Shown: piece by piece, positions 62,961-64,000 of the stretch
How the letters are laid out: every line of letters starts with the position of its first letter
How positions within the stretch are numbered: position 1 is the stretch's first letter
Origin: Pseudomonas poae
Lineage (GTDB): Bacteria > Pseudomonadota > Gammaproteobacteria > Pseudomonadales > Pseudomonadaceae
NCBI RefSeq assembly: GCF_001439785.1
Contig: NZ_JYLI01000002.1
Location: forward strand, 310,001 to 374,000
Direction of reading: 5' to 3'
DNA: 64,000 bases
Notes under the pieces: generated by a model
What the model saw: only the letters and a program-made list of their open reading frames with translations
Databases searched by the model: none
Told to the model about the DNA's origin: nothing
Program-made: the position numbers and the translations under genes

Positions 62961-63872
62961 CTACAATTCAATGCTCATGCCGTCGTAAGCCACTTCGACA
63001 TTGCGCCTTGCCAGTTCCGCTCGCTCGGGTGAGTCCTCATCGAGGATCGGATTGGTGTTGTTGATGTGGATCAGCACCTTGCGCTGCTCGGGCAATTGTT
63101 CAAGTACTTCCAGCATGCCACCGGGGCCGTTCTGCGCCAGGTGGCCCATCTCGCGGCCGGTGCGCGTGCCGACGCCGCGGCGCTGCATTTCATCGTCGTC
63201 CCACATCGTGCCGTCCACCAGCAGGCAGTCACTGCCGGCCATGATCTCCATCAACGGCGCATCGACCTTGCCCAGGCCTGGGGCGTAAAACAGCTTGCCG
63301 CCGGCGCGCAGGTCTTCGACGATCAGGCCGATGTTGTCGCCGGGATGCGGATCGAAGCGATGGGGCGAATAAGGTGGCGCGGCGCTGCGCAGCGGCAGCG
63401 GGGTAAAGCGCAGGTTCGGGCAGGCCGGGATGGTGAAACTGGCGTCCAGCTCGATGCGGTTCCAGGCCAGGCCGCCGTTCCAGTGGGTGAGCATGGTGAA
63501 CAGCGGAAAGCCGGTGCTCAGGTCTTCATGAACCATGTCGGTACACCACACCTGGTGCGGGCAACCTTCGCGCAGGCTCAGCAGGCCGGTGGTGTGGTCG
63601 ATCTGGCTGTCCATCAGGATGATCGCGCTGATGCCGGTGTCACGCAGGGCGCGGCCCGGTTGCATCGGCGCAAAGCCCTGCAACTGCGCGCGGATATCCG
63701 GCGAGGCGTTGCACAGCACCCAATTCACGCCATCATCGGAGATCGCAATGGATGACTGGGTACGCGCGTGGGCGCGCAGGCTGCCGTCGCGAAAACCTGC
63801 GCAGTTCACGCAGTTGCAGTTCCACTGCGGGAAACCACCGCCGGCGGCGGAACCTAGAATCTGGACAAACAT
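62961..63872 (-). CDS. pqqB: PQQ biosynthesis hydroxylase PqqB
   Basis: Metallo-beta-lactamase-fold protein (303 aa), an iron-dependent hydroxylase acting on the tyrosine part of the processed precursor. It begins [19 protein letters not shown] with cysteines in [10 protein letters not shown] (zinc site), and has [17 protein letters not shown] and [12 protein letters not shown], with [18 protein letters not shown] near the end. The start at 63872 gives the common length. An intrinsic terminator lies just upstream. Confidence 0.95.
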   Translation of the reverse strand: MFVQILGSAAGGGFPQWNCNCVNCAGFRDGSLRAHARTQSSIAISDDGVNWVLCNASPDIRAQLQGFAPMQPGRALRDTGISAIILMDSQIDHTTGLLSLREGCPHQVWCTDMVHEDLSTGFPLFTMLTHWNGGLAWNRIELDASFTIPACPNLRFTPLPLRSAAPPYSPHRFDPHPGDNIGLIVEDLRAGGKLFYAPGLGKVDAPLMEIMAGSDCLLVDGTMWDDDEMQRRGVGTRTGREMGHLAQNGPGGMLEVLEQLPEQRKVLIHINNTNPILDEDSPERAELARRNVEVAYDGMSIEL

Positions 63873-63892
63873 GGCCGCTCCATCAAGCAAAG

Positions 63893-63928
63893 CTCAAAAC
63901 AAAAACGCCCCGGGCGAACCGAGGCGTT
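63893..63928 (-). terminator. Intrinsic terminator between pqqA and pqqB
   Basis: Reading the minus strand, AACGCCTCGG pairs with CCGGGGCGTT (one G-T pair) around a TTCGC loop and is followed by TTTTTGTTTT. It sits 16 bases past the pqqA stop and before pqqB. Confidence 0.9.
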
Positions 63929-63943
63929 GTATTACCCAGCGAA

Positions 63944-64000
63944 TTAACGGCTGGCGAAGTACATGGTGACTTCGAAACCAATGCGCAGATCAGTGTAAGC
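63944..64000 (-). CDS. pqqA: PQQ precursor peptide PqqA (3' part)
   Basis: The last 18 residues, AYTDLRIGFEVTMYFASR and stop, are present; the gene continues past the window edge. The E-VTM-Y core contains the glutamate and tyrosine that become the PQQ rings. PqqA is normally a 23-24-residue peptide, so only about five codons and the start are missing. Confidence 0.95.
   Translation of the reverse strand, partial: AYTDLRIGFEVTMYFASR

Overview
The window is chromosomal DNA from a Pseudomonas of the P. fluorescens group. This rests on GC-rich, densely packed genes, gene content and order that match P. aeruginosa blocks I know from memory (the PA5398-PA5421 and PA0462-PA0508 regions, then pqq), and many short REP/REPIN palindromes starting GTGGGAG, which are typical of fluorescent pseudomonads. 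There is no prophage, transposase, tRNA, rRNA or CRISPR array.

Region 1 (1-20.6 kb) degrades glycine betaine to glycine and one-carbon units. GbcA/GbcB remove the first methyl group from betaine. DgcA/DgcB with a dedicated EtfA/EtfB-like pair demethylate dimethylglycine. SoxBDAG oxidises sarcosine to glycine and 5,10-methylene-THF. GlyA, PurU and FdhA handle the glycine/serine, formyl-THF and formaldehyde that result. A threonine aldolase and a TraX-like membrane protein lie among them. From 4.7 to 6.7 kb there is an unexpected cluster of perfect DnaA boxes (TTATCCACA), described in the findings.

Region 2 (20.6-37.9 kb) is signalling and envelope. It holds an ECF sigma factor with an RskA-type anti-sigma factor and a duplicated RskA domain, a YihG-like acyltransferase, a retropepsin-like protein, creBCD, a glutathione transferase, and a ferrichrome-type iron system (fiuI-fiuR-fiuA, PepSY reductase). 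It ends with a DEDDh exonuclease, a DUF294/CBS protein and a lone response regulator.

Region 3 (38-47.7 kb) holds malate synthase G (glcB), gcvR, rarD, srkA, a 1.1-kb gene-free block of composite repeats, a Tat-exported PhoX-type phosphatase, an orphan ModE regulator and ComF.

Region 4 (47.8-60.7 kb) is the biotin operon bioBFHCD, a small protein resembling the C-terminus of flagellar rod proteins, and three paralogous acyl-CoA dehydrogenases. The first of these follows a PsrA-type operator. A diguanylate cyclase gene interrupts the set, and a 52-aa YqaE/Pmp3 membrane protein follows. Region 5 (60.8-64 kb, minus strand) is pqqE-D-C-B and the 3' part of pqqA, with an intrinsic terminator between pqqA and pqqB.

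Functions were assigned by reading the proteins. No database search was run, and comparisons with PAO1 locus order are from memory.
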